A stretch of DNA of 64,000 nt. Source: Ottelia alismoides (lineage: Eukaryota; Streptophyta; Magnoliopsida; Alismatales; Hydrocharitaceae). The position numbers and the translations under genes are program-made. The notes below the pieces were generated by a model. It was not told where the DNA came from and ran no database searches. It worked only from the letters and a program-made list of their open reading frames with translations. The stretch is from the NCBI GenBank assembly GCA_037367405.1, contig JAZKJV010000154.1, positions 372,001 to 436,000 on the forward strand, written 5' to 3'. Below, piece after piece: positions 21,225-33,510 of this stretch. Each line of letters starts with the position of its first letter. The first letter of the stretch is position 1.

Positions 21225-23700
21225 TTAGTCACAAGTTTGTAGTCTTTAAAAAGTTCAAAACATTCATGTCTTAGGTTGAAAATCAAATACAAAAATAAAA
21301 TCAAAAAATTTGATCTGACCGTAGTGGTGAGTACCTCTCAGATTAAATTCATAAAATATCTTTGAGGAGAGAATAATTATTTTTAATCTCACTCTATAAG
21401 AACTCCTTAACTCGTGAAGCTATAAAGAGTCACAATCGAACCATGTTGGACTTCATGAGATCAATTATGAGTAAAACACAACCACCACTAAAAATCCGAG
21501 GACATGTAATGGAGACCATGGCTTATATCCTACACAAGATTCCAAGCAAATCAATACTAAAACCCATCACATGTTTTGCTTAGAAGTAAGCTAAGTGATA
21601 GACACTTGGAAATATGGGGTTGTTTGTTCCATATCGAAAATGCTGTTGCAAGAAAGTCAGAATCCTGCACCAAAGAGTGCTACTTCATTAGGTATGTAAA
21701 GAAAAATATTGAAAACTTTTTTATGACCCTGAGGCTCGAAAAGACAGATGAAGTTCCAAACACCAGAAGAAAACTTCCTCAAAAGTTAAGACATCAATGT
21801 AGCAAAGGAACTTGTTTTCATCTCCAAACACCAGAAAAAAACTTCCCCAAAAGTTAAGACATCAATGTAGTAAAGGATCTCATTAAATATTATAAGACCG
21901 ATGAAGTTCCAAACACCAGAAACTGAGGAGTTGATAGAGTATAACACTCCTATACTTATAAGAAAGATTTCTAGATTGGTAAGACCATGCGAGAGGTATG
22001 AATTCCAGGCAGGGATGCAACATATATGATATATCTGTATACGATTGGTCACTGTATCCATATTATATATAGTTAACATCCATATTTGTTTCAAAATGGA
22101 TACAGATATAGATATCACTTTGATATCCTTAATCATCTTTATCTGTATCCATATATCCATTTCATATATAAATATAATTTCAGATTTATCCTTAACCACA
22201 CGTAACATAATTTTATACCTTCCACCATATTCGGTATAATTATAATGATATATACACATTTACTATATTTATATCATGTATATTCCATCAAGTACATGTA
22301 AATTTAAGCTAATATAGAGAGTATTTATTATACCATTCGTATGAAATTGGTATCCATTTTACATCTGTAACCATTTTTAAAGAATATGATAACATGATTT
22401 TCATGTCTGTCAATATATGTATATCTATAGGTATTCCTATTTAATAATACATAACTACATCAATTCGTTTGCATCCCTAAATCCGTGTATAGAAGTTTTT
22501 GATGATGGTCTTATCTCATATAATGAAGAAATAGTAGATCAAGGCATGGAAAGATGGATGCTAATAACGAAGTCTAAAGTAGACTCTTTGCACAAGAGTG
22601 ATGTATGCATCTTGAGGATCCAATGAGGTAAAATTCATATATATGGATCTTCAAGGGAAAATGAGGACCCATTGAAAGGTGTACACATTCAACACATGGT
22701 TCATATCCAAATGTTTTTTCTGTATGAGATATTTTTGAAAACATAGATTATGATGGGATATTTTTTTTGTATGGGATATTTTTTCTATGAATCATTTTTT
22801 CTATACATAAAGAAAACATAGATTATGATGGGATATTTTTTCTATATGGGATATTGTTTTGTAACCATGCTTAAATCAATTAAGATATTTCTAGTTGACA
22901 CAACTTGCATATGGCATCTGGCAGATGGACTTTAAGATTGCATTCCTCAATAGATTTCTCGGCTAGTTATTGAACAACCCCAATGCTTCATAGGAGAAGA
23001 AGGTAAAGTATGCAATTGAAGAAATCCATCTATGGCCTTAAGCAAACTTCTCATAGTTAGAATATCATATTTTATGAAAACATAAGGGTTACAATTTCGA
23101 TCATAATCATGATGAATTATGTGTATATTAGAAGCATCATTGGAGGCCATTGTGTTCCTCATGTTTTACGTAGATGACATGCCACTCTTCGGAAACGATG
23201 TTGGAATGCTGATATGTGTTAAGATTTGGTCATCACATGCCTTTGAGATGAAAGATCTTGGTGATACATTTCACATCTTAGGTATGAATATGTTCAAAAA
23301 TGGAGATAAGGGGGTATTAAGACAATCACAACAATGATGCATCAAAAAGATCTTGAAAAACTTCCATATGCAAAATTTCAATAAAGGATTTCTTCCCTTA
23401 AAGGCATGATTTTAACCAATCTAAAGAGATAACTCCTCAAAGTGGTGAGGAAAGGAAAGCTACGATAAGATACCCTTATGCATCAGCTGCAAGAATCCTG
23501 ATGTACGTCATGATGTATGCAAGAATATACATCTACCATGTAGTGGGAGTGACTAATCTATCATGGATAATAAAATTAAAATTCAAGTAGGTAATAAAGA
23601 CTAAGTACTTTGTAAAGAGTGATCTCCAGTCTTATCTTTATATGCATAAGAAAAACTCGAGACTATGTCTTAGTTAACGGGGACAATGATCTCCATGCAA
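21225..23700 (+). pseudogene. Ty1/copia element B: integrase, reverse transcriptase, RNase H remnants
   Basis: A dead pol read in shifting frames. Near 21225-21400 an integrase core is visible (FKKFKTF, then a degenerate DRGGEYLS-like stretch). 21440-21720 has PPLKIRGHVMETMAYILHKIPSKS and a LEIWGC motif, both typical of copia integrase. After a MITE insertion, 22490-22625 carries the start of the RT domain (EIVDQGMERWM) and 22640-22720 a KWIFK-like block. The RT active site YVDDM is at 23167-23181, followed by FEMKDLGDTFHILGM. 23340-23560 holds the usual tail (IRYPYASAA). Many stops. No LTR was found. Confidence 0.87.
22010..22480. mobile_element. hAT-type MITE, family M, copy 1 (in copia element B)
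   Basis: Ends CAGGGATGCAAC and GTTTGCATCCCTA are inverted repeats. The interior is rich in TATCCATATCC-like sequence. It shares its order of segments with 31488-31986 and 47814-48266. It splits copia B between integrase and RT. The flanking 8 bp match only 5 of 8, so the duplication has decayed or the ends are a base off. Confidence 0.75.
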
Positions 23701-23814
23701 AAAATATTTTTTAAATGTTCTATAATAGCAAGCATATTTGGACTCTAAGTATCAAATAACTTTATTTTTATGACATTAACCAAGATCAACTTATGTATAT
23801 TCATAGTTTAAGGA

Positions 23815-24060
23815 TTTTTTTTGTAAAAAAGATTTATCAAAATTAATATACGAATATAGATGGTGAACACATATATAACATATATGTTCTCGTATAAAAA
23901 AGTGTAAAAAAACATAAAAACAAAATGCATATTTCTTATATAATCCCATATTCTAACATACATCGATTTTGAGCAAAAAATAAGTCATGTGACAACCCTA
24001 GAAAATAATGTCAATAAAATAGTAATATTTCACTATACCTAGAAGTTAGAAAATATTTTC
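23815..24060. repeat. dispersed repeat R, copy 3
   Basis: Third copy of the repeat at 18310-18590, with ATGCATATTTCT, CATCGATTTTGAGCAAAAAA-like and GAAAATAATGTC segments in the same order. Confidence 0.6.
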
Positions 24061-24499
24061 CAATTCTAAATATGTAATTATTTATTTTTATGACTTAAAC
24101 AAGATTTTACTCCCAGAATAGCTCTACACATTTATTCAATTTATTCAGATGCATTCATATACCCTCACATCGATTTGAATAACTCGAGACATTCACAACA
24201 TTCATCCCATCTTCGCGCATAATTTCAATTCCATTCTTTCCTTCTCTAGATCCTTCCCCACTTCCATCCTTTTTTCACCTTTCTTAGGTGAAGAACCCAT
24301 CTAGGACTCTACCTTGCGATTACTCCCATAGCCCCCCATGCCATTCATTTCACTTCCAGAACTTTCTTTTGTTTTAGATATATATGTTAATCCTTGCAGA
24401 TCCCTTGAAGTGTCAGTGATCGAAAACTCTGAGGCTGCTCTGATCTAAAGCTCCACCTCCGACGAAGAGGAGTCATTCCACCACTCTATCCACAAAGAC
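24061..24499. other. unassigned, AT- then CT-rich
   Basis: CT-rich leader-like sequence near 24230-24300. No gene seen. It may belong to the LTR-type repeat that follows. Confidence 0.35.
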
Positions 24500-26168
24500 C
24501 CTTCATAACTTGGTAAGTACACCAAGGTTGAACTCAGAGAACAATGTATTTTTTAGTTGCTTCATTTAAATTAATCCATGTATTTAACTAATTACAATGT
24601 TAATTTTATGTCAGAAAATAAATGCAAAAATCAAGTACAAAGACACAAATGAAATGATAATAGAGAAAGAAAGAGGTAGAGAGGTTGATATGTAAATAAT
24701 TGATTTATTCCTCAATGATATGACAGATCTAAGATTCAAGAAATATTCTTCAATTAAAATTTAGAGCTGCATGGTCTTAATCATGCATAAAAATATATTT
24801 CAATTTCGTCATTAATTTAATGAATTTTCAGCCTTAAGAAGTTGTATATTCTAAATAGTATTTATTCCTCAAAGAATAATTTTAACCATAAAAAATATCA
24901 GAGGAATAAATTAATTGTTCCTCTTTCCCTGCAAATAGATAAAATTCCTCAAAATAAATTTGCAAATATATGTCAAATCAAGCCTACATATATCAATAAG
25001 CTCCTCTAATAATAATTTGATTAAACACACCACTGATCTATTCACAAATATTATAAAGATATAGAACACAAATCAAGCTTTAAAATAGCATAAAATACAT
25101 AAAATTTGGATTTAAAATGAGAAAGTTATGCAATAAACAAGTTCTAGGGATTGAATTGTAAATAAAATAAAATTATTCATGCAGTTAAATCCTTAGAGGG
25201 ACTTATCTTTGAATATTAAAAATCAAAGGAGTCTTTCTGTAATTTGCCCCAGGCATGGGCCATTTTGTAGATCGCAGGACTCCAAGAGGTGCGTGCGCAA
25301 AATGACCAAGTCACGTACATAAATACACATGACTGATCCGGATCCACCCGAGGTTGGATGCTCAGTCCGCTCCTCTACGCGGTGAGATGTTCTTGGTTCG
25401 GGTCCACCCGAGGTTGGAGGCTTGGGTGGAGTCGATCTAACAGTTGAGAAGAGAGGAACTCCCTTGATCCAAGGGTAACTTCTAAACCTAGGGCTTCTCT
25501 CGTTTCCGTCAAAGATCCTCAACGGGGAGAGATGGATGCCTGCTGATGGTAACAACTGATGAGCTGAAGGCAGTGCTCCTAATGCTGATTGGTGGAGATC
25601 AAGTGACCTCCATCTGTCGATTGAGTTCATGGTAGAGAGGTGTTGATCTGGACGTGGCACCTTGTCCCTCCTCCTCTGATGAAACATAGGAGCTCCTCCT
25701 TGCCTCATATGGTTTTGGAAAAGGTTAGAGTGAAGAAGGAGGTATGTCTGCAGGTGTGGGTGCATGCTCTAGGAGGAGCTCCTGATGATGCTTGGCCTGC
25801 AATTTGTTAGTGAGATAAAGAGGAAGAGGGAGGGTGAAGCTCCATCGACGGGCGAAGGAACATAGCTCGATGTTCCTGCTTGTGCGAAATCGTAGGTGGG
25901 AGATCTAATGAAAGAGGAGAAGCAGAGGGGAAGATCTGATGAGGGCATTCGGTCGATTTAAAGGGGAATTAGAATTGCAGAGTGGAATAAAAGAGGATGA
26001 TGTGGTGATGCCTAAGATCGTAGATAGGTTTTGATTTGGGAACACAGATAGTGAATGAGCGATGAAGGAGATGGGTGTATTCGATTTCATTTGTATTTCA
26101 AAACCTTTTTAAACAAATATTATCTTTCCCAAGATTTGTTTTAAGTCTATGCAATTTTTAATTTGCGT

Positions 26169-26272
26169 ACAAGTACCTAACCCAATAATGATCTCGAAAA
26201 TGATACTCAATAAAAGTTGAACAAGTACCTAACCCAATAATGATCTCGAAAATGAGACTCATTAAATCCAAT
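26169..26272. repeat. 52-bp tandem duplication
   Basis: Copies start at 26169 and 26221 with ACAAGTACCTAACCCAATAA; a few substitutions near the ends. Confidence 0.88.
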
Positions 26273-26279
26273 TGAATAA

Positions 26280-26870
26280 GTACCTTCCCTCTTTTGTATC
26301 CAAGTTCATGTAGACATTTTTGGTATTAAACGGGTCTCCTCGGTAATATTGGGTGCATCCAGTGAGACCATAGGAACTCGTTATCACTTAATGTCTTGAT
26401 GGGAGATGAATGCCTCTCTTTTGGCTCTTTGTTGATAGGCAGTCCGTCTATAAAAAGGACTGTACTCTAAGTCTTTCAAATATACAACACAACATAAGCA
26501 TTCTGTTCTCTACATCCATATGCTCTCCACCACTTGTGCGCTCATTGTGAATTCACATAGGCGGATTTTGCGCTTTGTTTTTCTACGACGACGAGGGCCA
26601 ACAGACGTTCGACGCTGCTCTCACGCTAGCACCAGGAGACAACATCCAGTTAGGAGGTGATTGAATCTGGGAGCCAGGCCGCCATCAAGCTCGTGTATAG
26701 GAGCGGCGGAATCTGTCTTCACGATAGTGTCTTTCGACGTGCCTCCATTTTCCAGGCTGGATCTTTCAAACCAATATTTCTTTGTTCTTATTTTAATCGT
26801 ATTTGCTTGCCAATCTGAAAACAAATTATCCTCACACTCAGTTTTAGAAAACTATAGTATTTTTCCAACA
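26280..26870 (+). repeat. LTR-like segment (possible solo LTR, copia type)
   Basis: Organised like a copia LTR: a TATA box at 26449-26456, a short leader with TTCTGTTCTCTACATCC, a T-rich polyadenylation-like region, and an end in TTTTTCCAACA at 26870. No primer site follows and no second copy is present, which fits a solo LTR. The left end could not be fixed. Confidence 0.5.
26449..26456 (+). promoter_or_regulatory. TATA box of LTR-like segment
   Basis: TATAAAAA, preceded by AGTCCGTC and followed by GGACTGTACTC. Confidence 0.55.
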
Positions 26871-28544
26871 GGGTGTACCTGGAGGTGATGCGGGTGACCT
26901 GGGGAGGAGCTGAGGCCCCTATCGTCGCTCAAGTGCTCTAGCAGAGGAGCACGAGCTCAGCGGCTCAAAATTGCTACACAACCGCGGAGACATCAACTGT
27001 GGATCACACCTCACCTCACCCTCTTTGTTGCTCGACGATACCCTGCCCTCTGCTGTCACCTGGAGCAAAGAAAGGAGCTGTGGGTAGAGGTTCTCAATTG
27101 GTGGATGCTTAGAACAACAAGGTCTGGCTTGCTTTATATAAGGGGTGGAATAATGGTCGAAGAGAGACAGAGATATTGATGACGGGATCCGAGGAAATGA
27201 TGGATTAATGGAGGGCATGGAGATGTATTAATGAAAATTTTGAAGATGAGTGGAAGTTACATGCAAGGGTCTTGATCAGATATAAAGAGGCGACGAGTAA
27301 CGGCTGAGGAGTAGTCGAGATTAGGGTTTGGATAAAATGCTCGATAGTGGTGAGGCGAAGATAGTGGCTGGAGAAGAACACGGAGGTGAGTGGCGGTCGG
27401 AGCAGCTAGAGATGTGGAGAGGGGTGCGTTGCCGATGGGGGAGGGCTGGAGGTAGAAGAAGGTGTACAATTACCGTTTGATCAAATATGATCCAACGACA
27501 GGAGGAGGGTCAGGTGCGAGGCACGTGGATTGCACGTGAGAGAGCTGGTTTGAGGCAGGATTGATTTCAATTGTTGGATCGAAATAAATTCAACGGTCAG
27601 ATGGAGGGTGCACTAGTGGACAAAGACCTTAGACTAGGTCAATGACGCGGGTAGACTGGGCGTGAGGTAGAGAAAGAGCGATGACCACGTGGCTAGATAG
27701 ATTGACTAAAGCGTTGACCAAGAGTAAAATAAAAGAAAATAAGAAATAAAATAAAAGGAAAGGTCAAATAAAAAAGTGGTCAAAATGGAAGTTATTGGTC
27801 TCATTGAGATCTACAACTTGCATGATGATCCAAAATCAAAAGAAGTCATTTGCAAATATATTTTTATGTAGGTATTAATTTGACAATTAACCCCTATATT
27901 TTTATGTTTTGTATTTTTGTATTTTTAATTAGATTCTAATCAAATATATATATATATATAATATACATGATTTTAATAATTTTTATGGATTTTTATATGT
28001 TAAAAAAGATGAAATAAAAATTTTCAAAGATAAAATATGTACAATATATAGGTTCAAACTCTTGTTTTCTTTATGTTTTGCTATTTTTTGGGTTTTGATT
28101 CTTTATTCCATGCTAGATAATAACCTAAAGAAGACAATAAAAGGAGAAATAAAGTAAAATACTTTCTATATAAAATAATAAGCACAATAATAGTGAGAAT
28201 CGGGGTTTAATATACCGATTTCAGCTCCAATTTCTGATACTATGACAAGAGATAATTAATCTATTTTAAGAGGTTTGATTAATGAATTAATAAAGAAAAT
28301 TTTCTAAGATATTCATATAGAGTAGTTGAATTGAGGATTCATCACCATTCTTCGTTAGGCAGCCACAAAGCGGCTTTGATCAATACTCGAGCGACCCAAG
28401 CCTATCATCATCTCGAGTCTAGTGCTGAAGCTACTCACACATCCTAGCACTGCCTGGGGTTATTTGCATCCATATCCCGTTGGGTCTTCATTATTACATA
28501 TCTACCCATGTGTATCTGGATTTTAGCAGACTAGTCCCTCCGAT

Positions 28545-28553
28545 AATCTTTTA
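28545..28553. repeat. left 9-bp target duplication of MULE 2
   Basis: AATCTTTTA, repeated exactly at 30003-30011. Confidence 0.93.
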
Positions 28554-29019
28554 GGGATATTTACAACCATAACCCTGAGTAGTTTGGTAATTACCCCAGG
28601 AACCCTCCATAATCACGAATTATATGAGAACCCCTAAATAAGTGTGCCGTCTTACACCCATAACCCTCCGTTATTTTAATCACTTAACTTAACCAAGCCT
28701 TTGAGTTAATCTGACCCATCCTAGATCTAACGGCTAAAATTAAACTAAAATAAAAAAGGGAAAAACAACCCCTTCCTCCTCCCACCCTCCCCTCTCCCCC
28801 AAGCCACCCGCTGCGGCTAACCCCTTCCTTCTCCAGGCCAGCCGCTGCTGCCCCACCTCCTCCATCTCCCACCTCCTCCAGGCTAGCCGTCGCCAGCCCC
28901 CTGCTGCTGCCGACAACCTCCTCCCCTTCCTCTCCTACCTTCTTCTTCCACTTCTCCCTGCGGGTAGCCCCACTGATGTTGCTCCATCGAAGCACCCGCT
29001 AGGAGCTGCCCCCACGGCA

Positions 29020-29330
29020 CCACACTCCAATCGTCAGAGGTCCCTCCTCCTCTGCGGAAGGCCCACCGCCTCCCCCTCAACTCGCGGAAGACCCGTTGCC
29101 GCTGGTCGTTCACCTCTTTGGAAGCCCCAGCTCTGCCGATGTCCGTGAAAGCCCCACCTGAAAACCCCACCGCTGTTGTCAACCCCCCTTGGAAGCCCTC
29201 TCATCCCGACGGTGCCACACCACTCGTCAGAGGTCCCTCCTCTTTTGCGAAAGGCCCACCGCTCCCCCTCAACTCGTGAAAGGCCCGTCGCCGCTGGTCA
29301 TTCACCCTTTTTGTAAGCCGCAGACCGGCC
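29020..29330. repeat. 193-bp direct duplication in MULE 2
   Basis: Two copies, anchored at CGTCAGAGGTCCCTCCTC at about 29032 and 29225, share AAGGCCCACCGC and CCGCTGGTC. They are tandem and diverged. Confidence 0.8.
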
Positions 29331-29374
29331 CTTCTCCAGCTCCGTCGCCACCTCCAAGACCCCCTCCTCTAGCC

Positions 29375-29640
29375 CCCTCCAGCTCCCCTGCGGGGCTCCG
29401 CCGCCCCCTCCTCAAGACGCTCCAGCTCTCCTGCAGGGCTCCGCCACCCCCTCCTCTAGCCCCCTACAGCTCCCCTGCGGGGCTCCACCGCCCTCTCCTC
29501 AAGACCCTCCTGCTCTCCTGCGGGGGCTCCGCCACCCCCTCCTCAAGATCGTCCAGCTCCCCTGCGAGGCTCTGCGGCCCCCTCCACAAGACCCTCCAGC
29601 TCCCCTGCGAAGCTCCGTCACCCCCACCTCAAGATCCACC
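29375..29640. repeat. 44-bp minisatellite, about six units, in MULE 2
   Basis: Units start at about 29379, 29423, 29467, 29510, 29554 and 29597 with CAGCTCCCCTGC (one variant CTGCTCTCCTGC), 43-44 bp apart. Each holds GGCTCCGCC and CTCCTCAAGAC-like parts. Because 44 is not a multiple of three, successive units are read in different frames; the long Pro-rich open frame over it is thus probably a by-product. Confidence 0.85.
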
Positions 29641-30011
29641 TCCAGCCTTTCGTGTCTACCTCTGCAGCACCTCCCCTAGGGCATCGACGGGCGTGGTGAT
29701 GGAGGAAGCTGCAGGTCACGCTGAAGCAGAGGTGGAATCGGAATGAGGAGATGGGAGGGGCATGGGCACATCAAGAAAGATAACGGGGGGCAATGATTTG
29801 TAAATAAGATTGAGCTTCGGGGGCAATTTTGACTTTTTTAAACGGAAAACGTCAACTATAACGTGCATTTTAAACGGAACATAACACGAGGTTATGTAAT
29901 GTAAGAGTTAAGCATTATTCAGGGTTTTTCATGTAATTCGTGATTATGGAGGGTTCCTGGGGTAATTACCAAACTACTCAGGGTTATGGGTGTAAATATC
30001 CCAATCTTTTA

Positions 30012-31487
30012 TTATATTTTAGTTTATTTTGGATCTGTTTGTGATGTTGTGTTTATTTTTAATTATATTTTTTATTGCAATTAAGTATTGGAATGATTGT
30101 TTAATAGGTTGAGCAAGTGAATTCTAAAATTAATGAAATTAGTCTTGTTGGAATCTCATTTTTACGCTCTATCTATTGATGCTCTTATTATTCCGATTTG
30201 TTATAATTGTCTACAAATTTGCAGAACAAAGTCCTTGCTTATTGTGAGTCATTTAATTTGCATTCAATTCATTTTACGTCTAAAATTGAACAGTTTATCT
30301 TAAACAAATTGATCCTTGTTATTGTACTTCCTGATTAAGTGAGTTTGAAATCATTTCTAAGGAACTTTGAACTATGATTAAATAGGAAGTAGTACTATTA
30401 TGTTTAGGGACGTAATTGATAGTTTACAACTTGTTTCATACATATGATAGTGCATTATTTGTAATCTTAAATCAAAATAGACCACTTTAAGTAATCTAAA
30501 CATTTACTTCAGGAGCTTTTTAAGTGATTGCGTGTATTGTTTTATTCTCATTCTTTTGCATCATAACTTGCGTATAAAAAGATAAAAATACATGAATCTG
30601 TTTACTTGACTTAGATCACATTAAGTCACATAATTTAGATAGTTAAACCCTTAGATAGCTTAGCAACTCGTATCTTTGTGTTTGACTCTGAATTTATCCA
30701 TGTATAAATTTAAGCCACGCTCTCTTCACCGAGATACTTCAAGCGTGGTTCTGGCTGATTTACTGATCGCTCATACTACAACTCGACCTATTTAGAGTAG
30801 CGATTTAACGATTAATAAAATATTCTCCAAGAGTAGTAAAATTTCTGTAATTTTAATTTCATGTTCTTGTGAATTTCATTTACTTATTTTGAGGTGAAAT
30901 GATATAATACCATGTGAAATGGAACACAACGTATGGATCGGCGGAAGCATGCAACATTTGATTGCACAACTTAATTGTTACTGAGTCATGCATGATAATC
31001 AATGGACAGAGAAATATAATATTTTCAACTAAAGTCCAGTCAACTTGTTAGTTCTCTTATTACAACTCCATCATGGACAATATTGCAAAAAGAAACTAAT
31101 AATTAAAGTAGCATAACGAATGTTCCATCGGGCATAACGACATCCTTCTATAACAAGGACATCAATGGTTCGTATTGATTCAACTTCACAAAGATGGATA
31201 GTTTGCCTTGAACTGGAAAATAAATCAATACTCGTGTTCCCCTAAAAAACAATACATGTTATGAGTCTAACACTTAGTATGTGCTGAGTTGGGGTCACAC
31301 CAGCTAGCGTGGAAAAACACTTCTCCCTATGTTATTTTACACCGTTTTAATCATAACCTCTTACATCCATTCACATATCAAACACATCTATATAATTTGC
31401 ATCCTTATCTCGTTGCTTATGATATCAGCCTTGTTCTCATATATTATCTTTCTGTGACTCATACATCAAATAAACATGCATAAGAAG
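30012..31487. other. AT-rich, old repeat debris, nothing assigned
   Basis: Near 30690 a TGTGTTTGACTCTGAATT string resembles, in inverse orientation, the family L landmark, so an inverted family L fragment may lie here. No gene seen. Confidence 0.3.
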
Positions 31488-31986
31488 TAGGAATGAAAAA
31501 GGATGTAAATATATTTGTATCTGATCCATTATCGTATCTGTTTTATACATATTTTAACATTCGTATTCGTTTAAATGAACGTGGATATGGATATCACTTT
31601 GACATTCGTTAATATTCGCATTCATATTCGTATATTCGCTTTCGTACATAAGTATAGTAATATATTTATTTATAATTGTGTGTAACAACATTTATAATTA
31701 CATTCATCATTGTTGATATAATTGTTATGAAATTACTATATCTGGTATATTTATTTTATGTGTAAGCCATCCTAAACATGTATATTTTACATAATCTATT
31801 AAAACTTTCCGTTATTATTTATATCCGACTCGTATTCGTTTTACATTCGTATTCGTTTTTAAGGATATGGTAACGCATTTTTCACATCCGTCAATATCCG
31901 TATCCGCATTCGTGTTCTTTTTTTAAAATAGACAAGGATATGATTATATCTACATTCGTATCCGTATTCGAACGTTTTCATCCCTA
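31488..31986. mobile_element. hAT-type MITE, family M, copy 2 (499 bp)
   Basis: Ends TAGGAATGAAAA and GTTTTCATCCCTA are inverted. The flanking octamers ATAAGAAG and ATAATAAG match 7 of 8, as expected of an aged hAT duplication. Rich in ATTCGTATTCG-like steps. Confidence 0.82.
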
Positions 31987-32104
31987 ATAATAAGGTTGTT
32001 CCTTCCGAATCCATCCATTGAAGCCTTATTTTCATATAACTCTTAAAGTTTTCCATGTTTGCAATGTGCGCCTTAACATCTTCATATTTTCGTATATACC
32101 CTTA

Positions 32105-32362
32105 GAGGGTGTTCGGTTAGAGAATAAGCAGGAATAAGGATGGGGAATAAGAGAGTAAGGATTTATTCTCTGTTCGACTGAAAAGATAGGAATAAGGAGA
32201 ATAATATGGAATAACGGTAAGTAAAATGGAATAAAGATAGGAATAGTGGTGGAGTAAGGTGAAATAATGAGATGTTGATGTGAATAGACATACTCTTGAG
32301 AACCTTGCCAGGCAGGGAATTGACCTATTATTTCAATGCTTATTCTCCAAACAAATAGGGCC
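32105..32362. mobile_element. Tourist-like MITE (PIF/Harbinger), 258 bp
   Basis: Ends are imperfect inverted repeats (left GGGTGTTCGGTTAGAGAATA; the inverse of the right end reads GGCCCTATTTGTTTGGAGAA), flanked by TTA at 32102-32104 and 32363-32365. TTA duplication plus GTTCGGTT-type termini indicate the Tourist/PIF group. The interior is GGAATAA-rich. Confidence 0.8.
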
Positions 32363-32365
32363 TTA

Positions 32366-33510
32366 GAATTATCCATAATTGCATATATGCCCCTTACAAT
32401 CATAACACTTGCACAATGCCATTACATTGTCATAGTTGCACACATATGCCTTAGCATTTTCATAACTACATATACCCTTAATTTATATAGTGATTAAAAT
32501 TATCTTATTTATTAAATTCTTAAATGGCTTTGGTGGCTTTGTCGGCTTTACCGCCACCACTGACGGTGCATGAACATCACATACATGGCAGTGCAACTAT
32601 AATTGTAGAGGACTTATCTTTTGCCTCAGTCAGTTCCTTGAACCATACACCCTCGGAAGGCGTTGCCCTACTTTAGGCTACGATAATTGGACTCTAGAGG
32701 TGGCTCCCACTATTAGATGTAGTACTTAACTTTGCTTATCGTTATTGTGCCATTATACATGCTAAGAAATTCCAATTCTTTTAATATCACTTCCATTTCC
32801 ATGACATAGTGGTTCATGTGAACAATGCAATTTTAGATCGTACAGTCAACTTTTATGACTTGACAACTTAATAATCACAATGGGATGTGATATCCATCGA
32901 AATATTATATTATAAGAGGTATTTAAGTTCTAAGGCATGATCTATTGCAGTATTTCGATATAAATAACCAAGCACTTAGAACATATCTAATATTTATATG
33001 GTGAATGCACATCGTATTGCTTTGTATATTACTGTACACACTGAGATATGAGATCCTATTGGTGTCGATAATTGTATACAATACTTGGGAACGTGTGTTG
33101 TAGCGTCAGATCAATAATAGATGATATCTCGTACTATTATATTTGCTACTTATGTACAATTACAAATTTTTATACTATTGCAACAATTTATATTGGATGC
33201 CTAATATGATAGGATAAATAAAGGCGTTGACATGAATTTCTAGAATATGTATCAACTTATGCTAGACGATTTATACAAAGTAACTTTTGTTACATTATTA
33301 TTGTAGGATCCTTCTCCCTTAGCAGCGTGATTCGCGATTATAGATCAACTATTCTATTGAAAAGTTCTAAATTACATTCAACACCAAGATCTCAACCATA
33401 ATTATAGTCATGTAATCATGACTACGCAGTTTTTATCCTTTTTTCCACAGGTAATTATACATGTATAATAACAGAATTGAGCATCCGAGAAAAATCGCAT
33501 GGGATAAGAT
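32366..33510. other. intergenic, degenerate short repeats near the MITE
   Basis: Degenerate repeats of CATAATTGCATATATGCCC type occur at about 32378 and 32434-32470 and once left of the MITE near 32085, so the MITE landed in an array of about 55-bp units. The remainder up to the lipase 3' end has no gene I can see. Confidence 0.4.

Larger units (their letters stand above)
24500..28250 (-). mobile_element. non-autonomous LTR-type repeat (LARD-like), family L, copy 1
   Basis: Shares an ordered set of landmarks with 59255-62175: GTACACCAAGGTTGAACTC at about 24514, a GC-rich middle, CTCTGCTGTCACC near 27050, and GAGATCTACAACTTGCATG near 27805. Near 28225-28240 the minus strand has a TAGTATCAGA sequence resembling the tRNA-iMet primer site, suggesting an LTR element on the minus strand. 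No gag or pol is visible, so it is non-coding. LTRs could not be paired. It contains an inserted LTR-like block at about 26170-26870. Confidence 0.5.
28554..30002. mobile_element. MULE 2, 1.45 kb, non-autonomous, GC-rich filler
   Basis: Terminal inverted repeats of about 75-80 bp start GGGATATTTACA at both ends and share GAGTAGTTTGGTAATTACC and CCAGGAACCCTCCATAATC. The exact 9-bp duplication is the Mutator signature. Its TIRs are unrelated to those of MULE 1. The interior is GC-rich and proline-codon rich, with a 193-bp duplication and a 44-bp minisatellite, and no transposase. It may be a Pack-MULE whose captured exon has been expanded by repeats; no source gene is recognisable. Confidence 0.92.

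Noticed and set aside
25223..25765. 180-codon minus-strand frame
   Set aside because: No domain and lies in the non-coding GC-richer part of family L copy 1.
29189..29746. 185-codon Pro/Ser/Leu-rich open frame
   Set aside because: It covers the 44-bp minisatellite of MULE 2; the period is not a multiple of three, so each unit is read in another frame.
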